From Hyphomicrobiales bacterium (lineage in GTDB: Bacteria; Pseudomonadota; Alphaproteobacteria; Rhizobiales; Beijerinckiaceae): a stretch of DNA of 64,000 nucleotides. The translations under genes and the position numbers were made by a program. The stretch covers positions 1 through 64,000 of the forward strand of contig RXIY01000011.1 in NCBI GenBank assembly GCA_003963405.1. Reading direction: 5' to 3'. Of the stretch, positions 8,880-17,915 are shown one piece after another (position 1 is the first letter of the stretch; the number at the start of each line of letters is the position of its first letter). A model generated the notes under the pieces. The model had not been told where the DNA came from, made no database searches, and saw nothing but the letters and a program-made list of their open reading frames with translations.

Positions 8880-9916
8880 AGTCTTGCAATGTTCTCGTCG
8901 TGGACGACTCGCGCACAATGCGATCGTTGATCGCGTCGACGCTTTCCGCCGATCCGGACATAAGAGTTATCGGAGAGGCAGGGGATGCATTTGAGGCGCG
9001 TGACGCGATCAAGGAGCTCAGCCCGGATGTCGTGACGCTCGACATCGAGATGCCGCGGATGAACGGGCTCGACTTTCTCGAACGGATCATGCGTTTGCGG
9101 CCGACGCCTGTTATCGTGATTTCCAGTTTGACAGAGCGCGGAACCGACACGAGCATCCGGGCGCTCGAGATCGGCGCAGTCGATTGCATTGCAAAGCCAT
9201 CACCGAGAAACAAGGATTCGCTCGAAGATCTTGGCGCGCGGGTTAAGGCCGCCGCGGGAGCGCATCTGCGCCGGTTGCGGCCAGCCGCGGAGTCTATGGC
9301 CGCGCGTATTCTTCCAGGCAGCCAATATTTATCCGACGGGCGCGTCGTCGCCATCGGGGCGTCTATGGGCGGAGTCGAGGCGCTGTGCACATTATTGTCG
9401 CGATTTCCCGCGAATTGCCCGCCATTCGTCGTAACGCAGCACATGCCTGCCGTCTTCACCAAAAGCTTCGCGGACAGGCTCGACCGGTTGTGCCCTGCAA
9501 AGGTGATGGAAGCGACAGACGGGGAAACCCTGGCTCCTGGTCATGTCTATATCGCGCCCGGCGGCGCCAGACATTTGGTGATCCTCGGAGCGGACCGTCC
9601 GAGATGCCGCCTGCAGGAAGGAGATCTCGTGTCCGGCCATCGTCCATCGGTCGATGCGCTGTTCCAGTCTGTCGCGCGCTCGCTCGGGCCGAAAGCGGTC
9701 GGCGTGATTTTGACCGGAATGGGGAAGGACGGCGCGCAAGGATTGCTCAGCCTGCGACAAAGCGGCGGGGAAACGCTCGGGCAGGACGAGGCGACCTCGC
9801 TCGTCTACGGGATGCCGCGAGCAGCCTTTGAACTTGGTGGCGTGTGCCAGCAACTTCCACTCGGCGCGATTGCGGATCGCATCCTGACAATGACGAACAA
9901 AACCAGGCTGAGGTAA
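8876..9916 (+). CDS. cheB: Chemotaxis methylesterase CheB
   Basis: Receptor demethylase and deamidase activated by CheA. The receiver domain (1-120) has Asp10/Asp11 and phospho-site Asp56 in [13 protein letters not shown]. After a linker, the esterase domain shows the catalytic Ser in GASMGG, His in QHMP and Asp in LTGMGKDG. At 346 residues it is of normal length. The GTG start overlaps the cheR stop, so CheR and CheB, the opposing adaptation enzymes, are translated together. It is one of two CheB proteins in the window. Confidence 0.96.
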   Translation: MKSCNVLVVDDSRTMRSLIASTLSADPDIRVIGEAGDAFEARDAIKELSPDVVTLDIEMPRMNGLDFLERIMRLRPTPVIVISSLTERGTDTSIRALEIGAVDCIAKPSPRNKDSLEDLGARVKAAAGAHLRRLRPAAESMAARILPGSQYLSDGRVVAIGASMGGVEALCTLLSRFPANCPPFVVTQHMPAVFTKSFADRLDRLCPAKVMEATDGETLAPGHVYIAPGGARHLVILGADRPRCRLQEGDLVSGHRPSVDALFQSVARSLGPKAVGVILTGMGKDGAQGLLSLRQSGGETLGQDEATSLVYGMPRAAFELGGVCQQLPLGAIADRILTMTNKTRLR

Positions 9917-9918
9917 AA

Positions 9919-10305
9919 ATGAGTATAGCAGATCAACTTCGGGTGCTGATCGTCGACGACACCAGCACGAGTCGCCTCTTGCTGCGTGATGCACTCGATC
10001 AAATAGGCGTGCATAAAGTCTTTTTCGCAACCGATGGCGAGAAGGCGCTGAAATTCATGATGGACACGCCGGCCCATCTCGTCATTTCGGACGTCAACAT
10101 GCCCGTGATGGATGGGATGGGATTGCTGAAGGCGATCAGAGGATACAAACCCACTCAGCGTGTGCCATTCATTGTTCTTACGGGACAGGCGGACAAGGCG
10201 ATCATCGAAACCGCGGCGAAACTTGGCGTGAACAATTACCTTGTCAAACCAATTACGGCCTCGAAGCTCAAAACCGCGATCGAAGCTATTTTGGGGAAGC
10301 TTTGA
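9919..10305 (+). CDS. cheY2: Single-domain response regulator CheY2 (probable motor regulator)
   Basis: A 128-residue receiver with Asp13/Asp14, phospho-site Asp58 ([12 protein letters not shown]), a switch Thr in IVLTGQ and Lys in YLVKPI. Its position after cheB and before cheD is that of S. meliloti cheY2, which binds the flagellar motor and returns its phosphate to CheA. The start is ATG 9919, 2 nt after the cheB stop, with GAGGT about 5 nt upstream. No flagellar gene lies in the window, so the target must be encoded elsewhere. Confidence 0.92.
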   Translation: MSIADQLRVLIVDDTSTSRLLLRDALDQIGVHKVFFATDGEKALKFMMDTPAHLVISDVNMPVMDGMGLLKAIRGYKPTQRVPFIVLTGQADKAIIETAAKLGVNNYLVKPITASKLKTAIEAILGKL

Positions 10306-10850
10306 TGGGGCAGCCTTCCAATCAGCCTCGGAAAATACATCTCATTCAGGGCGAATATCAGGTCGTCTCTGAGCCCAATGTCGTGCTCTCGACGATTCTC
10401 GGATCTTGCGTCGCGGCCTGCCTGAGAGATCCGGCCGCGGGGGTGGGCGGGATGAATCACTTCCTCCTCCCTGGCGGCGATGCATCTCGCAGGCAGGAAG
10501 CGGACCGATACGGCGCTTACCTGATGGAGTTGCTCATCAACGGCCTTTTGAAACGCGGCGCAAGGCGTGAACGCATCGAAGCGAAACTTTTCGGCGGCGC
10601 GCGCATGCTCGAGGGGCTGTCGGATATTGGAGCACAAAATTCCGCCTTTGCGAGAGAATTTCTCGCAAATGAGGGAATACGCGTCCTCGCTGAAAATCTC
10701 GGGGGTACGCACGGGCGCAGGCTGGAATTTTTCCCTGTCTCGGGGCGGGCGCGGCAGATCCTTTTGCCGCAAAGTTCGAACGTCATCGAGAGGTCTCTAG
10801 TGAAAGGGGACTCGAAGACCGAGAACTATGGCACGCTGGAGCTGTTTTAG
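10305..10850 (+). CDS. cheD: Chemoreceptor glutamine deamidase CheD
   Basis: Deamidates receptor glutamines and so tunes receptor activity. The 181-residue protein holds the catalytic Cys35 in [10 protein letters not shown] and His52 in [10 protein letters not shown], followed by the typical [31 protein letters not shown] region. The ATG shares its first base with the cheY2 stop (TGATG), so it is translationally coupled. A TTG 3 nt earlier is possible. The gene order cheY2-cheD is as in S. meliloti. Confidence 0.95.
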   Translation: MGQPSNQPRKIHLIQGEYQVVSEPNVVLSTILGSCVAACLRDPAAGVGGMNHFLLPGGDASRRQEADRYGAYLMELLINGLLKRGARRERIEAKLFGGARMLEGLSDIGAQNSAFAREFLANEGIRVLAENLGGTHGRRLEFFPVSGRARQILLPQSSNVIERSLVKGDSKTENYGTLELF

Positions 10851-10898
10851 GTCGAGCGTATGCGGGCCCGAGTTCTTGGTCCACCGCGGGAGAAAGAT

Positions 10899-11258
10899 AT
10901 GAGCGAAATACAAGCGAGGCCGTTGGGAGAGGTGCTTGTTCGTATCGGCGCGGAGCTCGAGGTTGCGGCCGGATCCGTCGAAGACCTTCATGCGCTCGTG
11001 GAAGCATCTGTCAAGAACGGAGCCACCACAGACATCTTCCTGCAACAGGCGCAAACAATCGACATCTTACAGCAACACCTGTTCGCGCTAGCGGGTTTCG
11101 TAAATCAGGTGTCGGAGGCGATTCCACCGTCCTGGAGAATTGAGAGCGATGAAGCGATGAGGAATCTGAAGCTCTCCCCTCTTAGGGACCGTCTGGACCG
11201 GATGTGCGGCGGCGAATCGGCGGAGCAACAGATCTCGGGCGAGTTGCACATGTTTTGA
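10899..11258 (+). CDS. cheT: Small chemotaxis protein, probable CheT (CheZ-like DXXXQ motif)
   Basis: A 119-residue, largely helical protein encoded last in the first che operon. Its central helix has two overlapping candidates for the CheZ-type phosphatase motif DXXXQ: DIFLQ at 45-49 and DILQQ at 55-59, the latter in a CheZ-like setting (DILQQHLFALAGFV). In S. meliloti the gene after cheD encodes CheT, a small protein reported to carry a DXXXQ helix, to stimulate CheY1-P decay and to bind CheR. Start: ATG 10899 with GGGAG about 8 nt upstream. Overall family similarity is weak, so the name rests on position, size and motif. Confidence 0.7.
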   Translation: MSEIQARPLGEVLVRIGAELEVAAGSVEDLHALVEASVKNGATTDIFLQQAQTIDILQQHLFALAGFVNQVSEAIPPSWRIESDEAMRNLKLSPLRDRLDRMCGGESAEQQISGELHMF

Positions 11259-11519
11259 CTCGGCGCGGCGTCTACTGTGTTTTTCTTGTGAAACATTCAG
11301 GGCCGCATAAGGTTTGTATGGTCCAATCTGAGTAGACAGCGACATGGCGAAAGAACCGCAGGCATGAAGCCGGCGTGTCGCTTCGGTTGAAATCCGAAAT
11401 CGAAAAATAAGCCGAAACGCGCCGACGTCGTCGTTGGGCGGCTTGCATGTGCGCATCTGTGCATCACGAGTTGAAAAATGGGGCATCAACCGGCGCCGCC
11501 ATGATAAGGGAAGCAAACC
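11259..11519 (+). promoter_or_regulatory. Intergenic region before the second che operon
   Basis: These 261 bp separate two otherwise tightly packed che operons and should hold the promoter of the second. The part around 11275-11330 is less GC-rich than the flanks. I find no clear terminator after the cheT-like gene and no convincing consensus promoter. Confidence 0.35.
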
Positions 11520-12716
11520 GTGTCTTCAGCAAGAGAAGCTTCTGCGGCGACCACAAGCCAATTGCGCGTGTCTGCGCAAAAAGTCAGTCGCCTCATGGAC
11601 CTTGTGGGCGAACTCAGCCTGAGCGTCTCCGACACAATTCACAGTTCCGACCTATCCGATCTCGATCTGACGAATTTCGAGAAATCAGCTCATCGCCTCA
11701 AGCTGGTCCTGCGCGAGGTACAGGAGGCGGCTGCCGAACTCCGCCTCGTGCCTATTGGCGACGTTTTTCAGCGTATGGGTCGGTTGGTGCGCGAACTTGA
11801 GCGCCAAACCGGAAAGGAGGTCGATCTCGAGGTTCATGGCGAGGAGACTGAAATAGACAAAATTGTTGTCGACCAGCTCTTCGAGCCGCTCGTTCATGTC
11901 GTACGTAACTGCGTGGATCATGGGCTAGAGCCCCCCGACGAACGCATTACCAACGGAAAGCGTCGCCGAGGGAAGATCGCGCTTTCGGCGGCTCAGGTGG
12001 GCGGGGACATTCAAATAACGATCGCCGACGATGGGCGTGGTCTCAACAGGGCCAAGATACTGAAGCGCGGACGTGAAGGAGGATTGATCGGTCCGGACGA
12101 GGAGCCGGACGATCGGGACCTCTGGCAAATCATATTCAAGCCCGGATTTTCAACCGCCGAGGCTGTGACCAACCTGTCGGGACGTGGGGTTGGGATGGAT
12201 GTGCTCGATAATACCATTAAGCGACTGCGGGGTCGTATCCTCGTCGATAGCGTCTGGGGCTCGGGAACCAGGGTTATCCTCTCCATTCCGCTGTCCCTGG
12301 CTTTCATTGATAGTCTTGTGATGCGGGTTGGCGAACGATTGTTCGCGACGCCTATTACCGCTGTTGCAGAGATTTTCAGGCCTGTCGCCGAGCAGTTGAC
12401 TGTCATGACAGCTGATGGCGGGGGAGAGTTGGTGAAGGTCAGAGAGGCGCTTGTGCCGATTTGCCGTCTCGAGCGTTTCTACGGCGAGGCCCATGAATCG
12501 GACATGCTCGTCAACAAGATCATCCTGGTTTTCCAGACAAGCCAGGGAAAAATCGGGGTGCCTGTCGACGAGCTCTTCGATCAGCAGCAGATTGTGATGA
12601 AACCTCTCCAGGGGCATCTGGAGAGAATAAGGGCAAGTTTCGGTTGTGCTCTACTCGGCACTGGTGAAGTCGCCATGATGCTCGATAGTGAGAAGCTCAC
12701 GGAAATCGTGCTGTGA
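11520..12716 (+). CDS. P1-less chemotaxis kinase (CheA4-like)
   Basis: A 398-residue CheA without the HPt (P1) and P2 domains. It starts nearly directly at the dimerisation helices (VSRLMDLVGELSLSVSDTI, from about residue 21). Its ATPase is intact: N-box near 128 (VVRNCVDHGLE), G1 near 169 (DDGRGLN), G2 near 220 (GRGVGMDVLDN). A CheW-like domain follows from about 260. It can bind ATP but cannot phosphorylate itself, so it needs an HPt partner. That partner is probably the protein at 17916, encoded last in the same operon, as with R. sphaeroides CheA4 and CheA3. Start: GTG 11520 with AAGGGAA about 8 nt upstream. No P1-like sequence lies upstream in any frame, so this is not a recent truncation. 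Confidence 0.93.
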   Translation: MSSAREASAATTSQLRVSAQKVSRLMDLVGELSLSVSDTIHSSDLSDLDLTNFEKSAHRLKLVLREVQEAAAELRLVPIGDVFQRMGRLVRELERQTGKEVDLEVHGEETEIDKIVVDQLFEPLVHVVRNCVDHGLEPPDERITNGKRRRGKIALSAAQVGGDIQITIADDGRGLNRAKILKRGREGGLIGPDEEPDDRDLWQIIFKPGFSTAEAVTNLSGRGVGMDVLDNTIKRLRGRILVDSVWGSGTRVILSIPLSLAFIDSLVMRVGERLFATPITAVAEIFRPVAEQLTVMTADGGGELVKVREALVPICRLERFYGEAHESDMLVNKIILVFQTSQGKIGVPVDELFDQQQIVMKPLQGHLERIRASFGCALLGTGEVAMMLDSEKLTEIVL

Positions 12717-13549
12717 CAGTAGACGCCTGCAAAGCGCTCGCCGTAGCGAATGACGGTCTCGATGCAAATCGACGCCTTGAGGCATGGCTGCATGATCGTT
12801 GCGGGCTTCATTTCGGCGAGGCTGATCTTGGGCTCATGGGACAGCGGCTCGCCCGGGTCGTGGAACAGTTCGGTTTGCAAGGACTCGGCGAACTAGCTCG
12901 GGAAATCGAACGCGACAAAAACCATGAACTGACAGCGGCTGTTGTTCATGCCGCATCGACGAACCACACGTATTTCTTTCGAGAGATGGATACGCTCGAC
13001 TTCTATCGGCGCCATCTGCTCGACCTTGCGAAAAGCCAGGGAGAAATTCGAGTTTGGAGCGCCGCGACATCGACGGGAGACGAGGCCTATACATGCGCAA
13101 TCATTGCTGTCGAGGCCCTCGGGCTGGAAGAGGCCCAGGAACGGGTGAAGATACTTGGGACTGACATTAGCGCGCCCGTCATCGAGACGGCGGAGCTGGG
13201 GATCTATCGCAGACCGAACCTAGAATACACGCCCGATCATCTGAGGTCGCGATTCTTCCGGCCACTGGCCGACGGGCGAGTGGCGGTGTCGGACGATATC
13301 AAGAGGTTGTGCACGTTTAGACGCATGAATTTGAAGCATCGTCCCTACCCCTTCCAGAAAAAGTTCGACATCGTCTTGTGTCGCAACGTTCTCTACTATT
13401 TCCGGATACCGACCCAGAGGGAGGTCTTGCATTCGGTTCATGAAGTCGTTCAGCCAGGTGGCATCCTGCTGACAGATGTTAGTTTCACCCTGCGCGATCT
13501 TCGGGTTCCCTGGAACACGGTCCGTAGCGGGGCGCACAGGAAAATATGA
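12713..13549 (+). CDS. cheR: Chemoreceptor methyltransferase CheR (second system)
   Basis: A 278-residue SAM-dependent methyltransferase for the receptors of the second system. It has the N-terminal helical region, HAASTNHTYFFRE, the SAM motif VWSAATSTGDEAYT, LGTDIS, and FDIVLCRNVLYYF with GGILLTDVS. It is divergent from the CheR at 8007, so it is not a recent duplication. GTG 12713 overlaps the stop of the kinase gene (GTGA) and its own stop overlaps cheB (ATGA). Its position corresponds to cheR3 of R. sphaeroides cheOp3. Confidence 0.94.
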   Translation: MTVDACKALAVANDGLDANRRLEAWLHDRCGLHFGEADLGLMGQRLARVVEQFGLQGLGELAREIERDKNHELTAAVVHAASTNHTYFFREMDTLDFYRRHLLDLAKSQGEIRVWSAATSTGDEAYTCAIIAVEALGLEEAQERVKILGTDISAPVIETAELGIYRRPNLEYTPDHLRSRFFRPLADGRVAVSDDIKRLCTFRRMNLKHRPYPFQKKFDIVLCRNVLYYFRIPTQREVLHSVHEVVQPGGILLTDVSFTLRDLRVPWNTVRSGAHRKI

Positions 13550-14607
13550 TGAGCGCGCTTCCGAATCGACCCGTGAGGGTTCTGGTCATCGACGACTCGG
13601 CACTCGTGAGAAAAGTTCTCGCCGACGGCTTGTCGCGAGACCCCGAGATCGAGGTTGTCGGGCAGGCAAACGACCCCTATCGCGCGCGAGATTTGCTGGT
13701 GGACCTGAGGCCAGACGTTGTGACTCTCGATGTAGAGATGCCGCGCATGGATGGTGTGACATTTCTGAAGCAATATATGCGCGCCATTCCGACGCCGACA
13801 GTGATGATCAGCTCCTTTACTCAACAGGGAAAGGGCGTGACGCTCGAGGCGCTCGCCGCTGGCGCCGTTGATGCGATCGCAAAACCCAGCATCGGGTTGG
13901 TGGACCAGTTACCAAACATGTTGAGCGACATTTGTCGTCGGGTGAAAGACGCAGCGCGAGTGGACGTGTCGCGTTTTGGGCGCATCAGATTACGGCCGTT
14001 GGAAAAGGTCGCTCCGGTGGTCGAGGCCGCTTGCCCGAAACTAATTGCGATTGGCGCTTCGACAGGAGGCGTAGAGGCGCTCAGCCACATCATGCCAGCT
14101 TTTCCCGCGAATAGTTCGGGCATCGTTGTGGTTCAACATATGCCTGCCGGGGTCACGTCGAAATTCGCGGAGCGCCTCAATGGCATGTCCGCAATGCGCG
14201 TGAAGGAGGCGGAGGATGGCGAACGCGTATGTAAAGGGCTTGTCCTCGTCGCGCCCGGCGGGGCCAAGCACATGACGGTCGTTCGGTCGGGGTGTGATTA
14301 TCGGATCGTTCTTGCCGATGGGCCCGAAGTGAATTTCTCGCGTCCGGCAGTTGACGTGCTTTTCAATTCTGTCGCCCAGGCCGCAGGGCGTCATGCCGCT
14401 GCGGCGTTGTTGACAGGCATGGGTCGTGACGGGGCGGAGGGGTTGCTTGCAATCCGAAACGCGGGCGGGAGAACCTTCGTACAGGATGAGGAAACCTCGG
14501 TGGTCTATGGCATGCCCAAGGCGGCGAGCGACTTGGGGGCGGCCGAGGCGGTGGTTGCTTTGCAGAAAATTCCAGGTTTGCTCACAAGAGCGATCAAACG
14601 AGACTAA
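13546..14607 (+). CDS. cheB: Chemotaxis methylesterase CheB (second system)
   Basis: A 353-residue two-domain methylesterase. The receiver has Asp16/Asp17 and phospho-site Asp62 (VVTLDVEMPRMDG); the esterase domain has Ser in GASTGG, His in QHMP and Asp in LTGMGRDG. Two adjacent ATG codons (13546, 13549) begin the gene; the first overlaps the cheR stop. It corresponds in position to cheB2 of R. sphaeroides cheOp3. It would be phosphorylated through the split kinase, giving this system its own adaptation branch. Confidence 0.95.
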   Translation: MMSALPNRPVRVLVIDDSALVRKVLADGLSRDPEIEVVGQANDPYRARDLLVDLRPDVVTLDVEMPRMDGVTFLKQYMRAIPTPTVMISSFTQQGKGVTLEALAAGAVDAIAKPSIGLVDQLPNMLSDICRRVKDAARVDVSRFGRIRLRPLEKVAPVVEAACPKLIAIGASTGGVEALSHIMPAFPANSSGIVVVQHMPAGVTSKFAERLNGMSAMRVKEAEDGERVCKGLVLVAPGGAKHMTVVRSGCDYRIVLADGPEVNFSRPAVDVLFNSVAQAAGRHAAAALLTGMGRDGAEGLLAIRNAGGRTFVQDEETSVVYGMPKAASDLGAAEAVVALQKIPGLLTRAIKRD

Positions 14608-14622
14608 AGATGGAGAATGTCG

Positions 14623-15179
14623 ATGGCTGAAGCTTCCACGGGAGATGCAACCGCAGGTAATTCGCCCAAGCGCGCAATGGAAAGCGACTCTGCGGAATTG
14701 ATCTTCAACGACGAAAATAACATAGACGATATGTACCTCACTTTCGGCGTATCCGGCGAGGAATATGGTCTCGGGATCGCTTTTGTGACTGAGATCGTTG
14801 GCATGCAAAAAGTCATGCCGGTGCCGGATGTTCCCGCCTTCATCAAGGGTGTAATCAATCTGCGCGGCAAGGTCATCCCTGTGATGGATGTTCGGCGGCG
14901 TTTTGATATGGACGAGAAGCCATATACGGAACGCACTGTCATTATCGTACTGGATTGAGCGCCGTTCCGATTGGCCTTGTCGTCGACAATGTCAGCGACG
15001 TGCTGGAAATCCCCCCGTCGCAAATCGACCCGGCGCCGAAGTTCGGATCAGGACGTTCGCATGACAGTCTGATCAGGGGACTCGGTAAATCCGGCGACCG
15101 GGTTGCGGTGATCCTGGATATTCGCCGGCTCGTCGGGGAAGGTCACGGGGACGCCGGGGAGGGAGCGTCCCTGCAATGA
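14623..15179 (+). pseudogene. cheW: CheW interrupted by a 1-nt frameshift
   Basis: The first part (14623-14958) encodes an N-terminal tail and the first CheW subdomain through FIKGVINLRGKVIPVMDVRRRFDMD and TVIIVLD, then hits TGA. The second subdomain (AVPIGLVVDNVSDVLEIPP to the C-terminus) continues in the -1 frame from about 14955 to 15179. The join reads GATTGAGCGCC; restoring one G (GATGTGAGCGCC) gives an unbroken D-V-S-A and a normal CheW. Apart from this base both halves look selected. It could be a real mutation, a sequencing error, or a split protein, since a TTG at 14955 overlaps the stop. ATG 14623 has GGAG at 14612-14615. It matches cheW4 of R. sphaeroides cheOp3 by position. Confidence 0.85.
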
Positions 15180-17404
15180 CGCCAGATGAAATCAGAGATT
15201 CGATCGACGATCAGAACCAGCCTTTTGAGCGGGCGGAGGAGGCCACTCCGCCGGATGAACCCGCCGCTCCTGAGGGCGAAGGTGGTTGTGAGGCTCCCAT
15301 AAGCGTTTCGGGCTCCGTGGCCCGATTTCAGTCAAGTGAAGAGAAGGAACTCATCATGTCAAATGCAGACAACAATCAGGCTGTCAGGGAAATTCTGCGC
15401 GCGATTCGCGCGCTGAAGAACAGCGACTTCAGCGTTCGCGCCGATGCCTCGTCGGCGAGCGGCGAGTGGGCTGAGGTCATCGGAGAGTTGAATGCGGCCC
15501 TCGATGCAGCGGGTCCCGATATTACGCAGACTCAGCGTATCCGTCAGGCGCTCGACAATGCGAGCGACTCGTTGATGATCGCGGACGCTGACTGCCGTAT
15601 TTTCTACGCCAATCGATCGGTTCTCGACATGCTGGCGGCGGCCGAGGCGGATGTCCGCAAGGACTTGCCCAACTTCAGCGCCAGCAAGATTTTGGGCTCC
15701 AATATCGACATCTTTCACAAGAACCCTGCGCATCAACGGCGGCTTCTCGATAATCTGACGTCGATTTACAATACGCAAATCAGCGTCGGCGGCCGGAGTT
15801 TTGCGCTCAAGGCCTCTCCGATCTTCGACAAGAACGGCAAGAAGGTCGCGATCTCCGTCGAATGGATCGACAAGACGAGCGAGAAACGTATCGAGAAGGA
15901 AATCGTCGTCGCCATCGACGCGGCGGGCCGTGGCGATTTTTCGCGGCGTGTGGATATGAGCGGCGCGGAAGGCGTCTTCAAGCTTCTCGGTGAGAGCATC
16001 AACCGGCTCATCGAACTCACAGGCAGTGCGCTTGTAATAATTGGGGGGGGCCTTAACCGGGTAGCGAAGGGAGATCTTACAAAGGGAGCAGAGACGGCGT
16101 TGGAGGGGGCGTTCGGTTCTCTTCAGAATGATGCCGAGCAGGTTCGCGTCAGTCTCATGTCCATGGTGGAGGACGTGAATAGGCTGGCGAGAGCGGGCGC
16201 TGAGGGTCGCCTTCAGGAGCGCGCCGACGCAAGGCGCCATCAGGGCGATTTCCAGAAAATCGTCGAGGGGATCAACGAGACGCTCGATGCGCTTGTCGAT
16301 CCGATCAAGAATATCGCCAAGGCAGTCGAAGCTCTTGGGCGAAACGATGTCGGCGTTACGCTCGAAGGCGACTTCCGCGGGGATTTCCTGGCGGTCAAGA
16401 ATGCTTTCGACGCGGCGATGGCCGGCATCAACAATACGCTCTACAGGATCGTCGACTCGGTGGAACAGGTCGGTATTTCGGCCGATCAGCTGAACTCCGC
16501 CTCTCAGAACATGGCTTCTGTATCTGAGGAGCAGGCCGCGGCGGTTCAGGAGGTGACGTCGAGTGTGACGGAGACCAATACGCAGGTTCAGGCGAACACC
16601 GAGAACGCGAATTCGGCGAACCAGCTCGTGATCAGCGCCTCCCAGGCCGCCAATCAGGGGCAGGCGAAGATGGAGGACATGAACGAAGCGATGAACGCGA
16701 TCAGCGCCTCGGCCCAGAGCATTGGCAAGATCATCAAGGTCATCGACGAGATTGCTTTCCAGACGAATCTCCTTGCGCTCAACGCCGCTGTCGAGGCGGC
16801 GCGGGCAGGACAGCATGGGCGAGGGTTCGCCGTTGTCGCTCAGGAGGTGAGGAACCTCGCCGGGCGCAGCGCGAAGGCGGCGCGTGAAACGGCCGAGATG
16901 ATCGAAGATTCGGTCAAGCGCGTGAACGAAGGCGTCGCCATCGCCAAGGAAACCCGCGAAGCTCTGGATCAGATTGTCACCAATGTGGTGAGGGTCAAGG
17001 ATCTGGTGGCTGAGATCGCGGTTGCGAGCGCCGAACAGTCGCGAGGCATATCGCAGATCAATGTTGCGATGAATCAGGTCAGCAAGGCTTCGCAGGAAGG
17101 CAGCCAGCAGGCGGAAGAGCTCGCCGCATCTTCCTCCGAATTGAGCAAGCTCGCCGAGTCGATGAGCGAAAGTGTGCGTCGCTTCAAGCTGCGTGAGCGG
17201 GCTTCGGCGGGTGCGCTGGGTCTACCGGGGCTCAACGGGATGACTGCTGAAATGGTCGAGCAGCTGAAGGCTCTCCTGGGAAATCAACAGCGGGCCGATG
17301 TCGCCGCGCCGGCGAAGGTTGCGGCTGCGGGGGGAAGGCCGAGAAAGAATGCGAGCGCGATCATTCCGCTGGACCAGGATGAGCGGGGCTTTGGCGGGTT
17401 CTGA
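15176..17404 (+). CDS. Soluble PAS-containing chemoreceptor (TlpT-like)
   Basis: A cytoplasmic methyl-accepting protein with no membrane helix. From the 742-residue form: an acidic, Pro/Glu-rich N-terminus (1-60), a PAS domain (about 120-240, [19 protein letters not shown] onward), two or more HAMP-like modules (240-430), and a long signalling coiled coil with the tip [21 protein letters not shown] near 525-545. ATG 15176 overlaps the cheW stop (ATGA). A second in-frame ATG at 15356 has a better ribosome site (AAGGA, 7 nt) and would remove the acidic tail. The C-terminus ends in GFGGF, not a clear CheR tether. Position equals tlpT in R. sphaeroides cheOp3, a receptor of the mid-cell cytoplasmic cluster. 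Confidence 0.9.
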   Translation: MTPDEIRDSIDDQNQPFERAEEATPPDEPAAPEGEGGCEAPISVSGSVARFQSSEEKELIMSNADNNQAVREILRAIRALKNSDFSVRADASSASGEWAEVIGELNAALDAAGPDITQTQRIRQALDNASDSLMIADADCRIFYANRSVLDMLAAAEADVRKDLPNFSASKILGSNIDIFHKNPAHQRRLLDNLTSIYNTQISVGGRSFALKASPIFDKNGKKVAISVEWIDKTSEKRIEKEIVVAIDAAGRGDFSRRVDMSGAEGVFKLLGESINRLIELTGSALVIIGGGLNRVAKGDLTKGAETALEGAFGSLQNDAEQVRVSLMSMVEDVNRLARAGAEGRLQERADARRHQGDFQKIVEGINETLDALVDPIKNIAKAVEALGRNDVGVTLEGDFRGDFLAVKNAFDAAMAGINNTLYRIVDSVEQVGISADQLNSASQNMASVSEEQAAAVQEVTSSVTETNTQVQANTENANSANQLVISASQAANQGQAKMEDMNEAMNAISASAQSIGKIIKVIDEIAFQTNLLALNAAVEAARAGQHGRGFAVVAQEVRNLAGRSAKAARETAEMIEDSVKRVNEGVAIAKETREALDQIVTNVVRVKDLVAEIAVASAEQSRGISQINVAMNQVSKASQEGSQQAEELAASSSELSKLAESMSESVRRFKLRERASAGALGLPGLNGMTAEMVEQLKALLGNQQRADVAAPAKVAAAGGRPRKNASAIIPLDQDERGFGGF

Positions 17405-17463
17405 AGGCCATCAATACGCAGCCGGGCGGGGCGCCCGGCTCACTGCGAGAGCAGGAGAGATCG

Positions 17464-17865
17464 ATGCATAAGGTGATGGTTGTGGACGATTCCGCAATGA
17501 TGCGGGTCGTGATCTCCAACTTCGTCTCGTCCCTTCCCGACTTCAAGGTTGTGACCTCGGCGGAGAATGGCAAGGCGGCGCTGGAACAGCTCGCGAAATT
17601 CCCGGATCTCAATCTGATCCTTCTCGATATCGAGATGCCAGGGATGAACGGGCTCGAGTTTTTGCGGCACGCCAAGATGAAGACGAGGGCGAAGGTGGTG
17701 ATCCTGTCCTCCGTCGCGTCGGCAGGGTCGAAACAAGCATCAGAAGCGCGGTCGCTCGGGGCGGACGCGATCATCACGAAGCCGTCCGGCGCCGTTTCCA
17801 TGGATCTGGCGGACAAACGCGGCGCGGAGCTTGCCCGCGTGATGTCGCTCGTGCTCGCCGCCTGA
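17464..17865 (+). CDS. Response regulator CheY6-like
   Basis: A 133-residue receiver with Asp8/Asp9, phospho-site Asp55 (LILLDIEMPGMNG), a switch Ser in VILSSVASAGS and Lys in ITKPSGAVS. The tail after the lysine (KPSGAVSMDLADKRGAELARVM) is the extended alpha4-alpha5 form I recall for R. sphaeroides CheY6, which is dephosphorylated by CheA3 and stops the motor. It lies just before the HPt-bearing CheA partner, as cheY6 lies before cheA3. Start ATG 17464 follows GGAGAG. The extra loop likely makes it specific for the HPt at 17916. Confidence 0.9.
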   Translation: MHKVMVVDDSAMMRVVISNFVSSLPDFKVVTSAENGKAALEQLAKFPDLNLILLDIEMPGMNGLEFLRHAKMKTRAKVVILSSVASAGSKQASEARSLGADAIITKPSGAVSMDLADKRGAELARVMSLVLAA

Positions 17866-17915
17866 TCTGGCCGCAGGGGTTTTCCAGCATAATACAGTCG
17901 AGGGAGATAGCCGCT

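Noticed and set aside
14945..14965. Programmed ribosomal frameshift in cheW
   Set aside because: No slippery heptamer or downstream stem is visible; a base loss or sequencing error is simpler.
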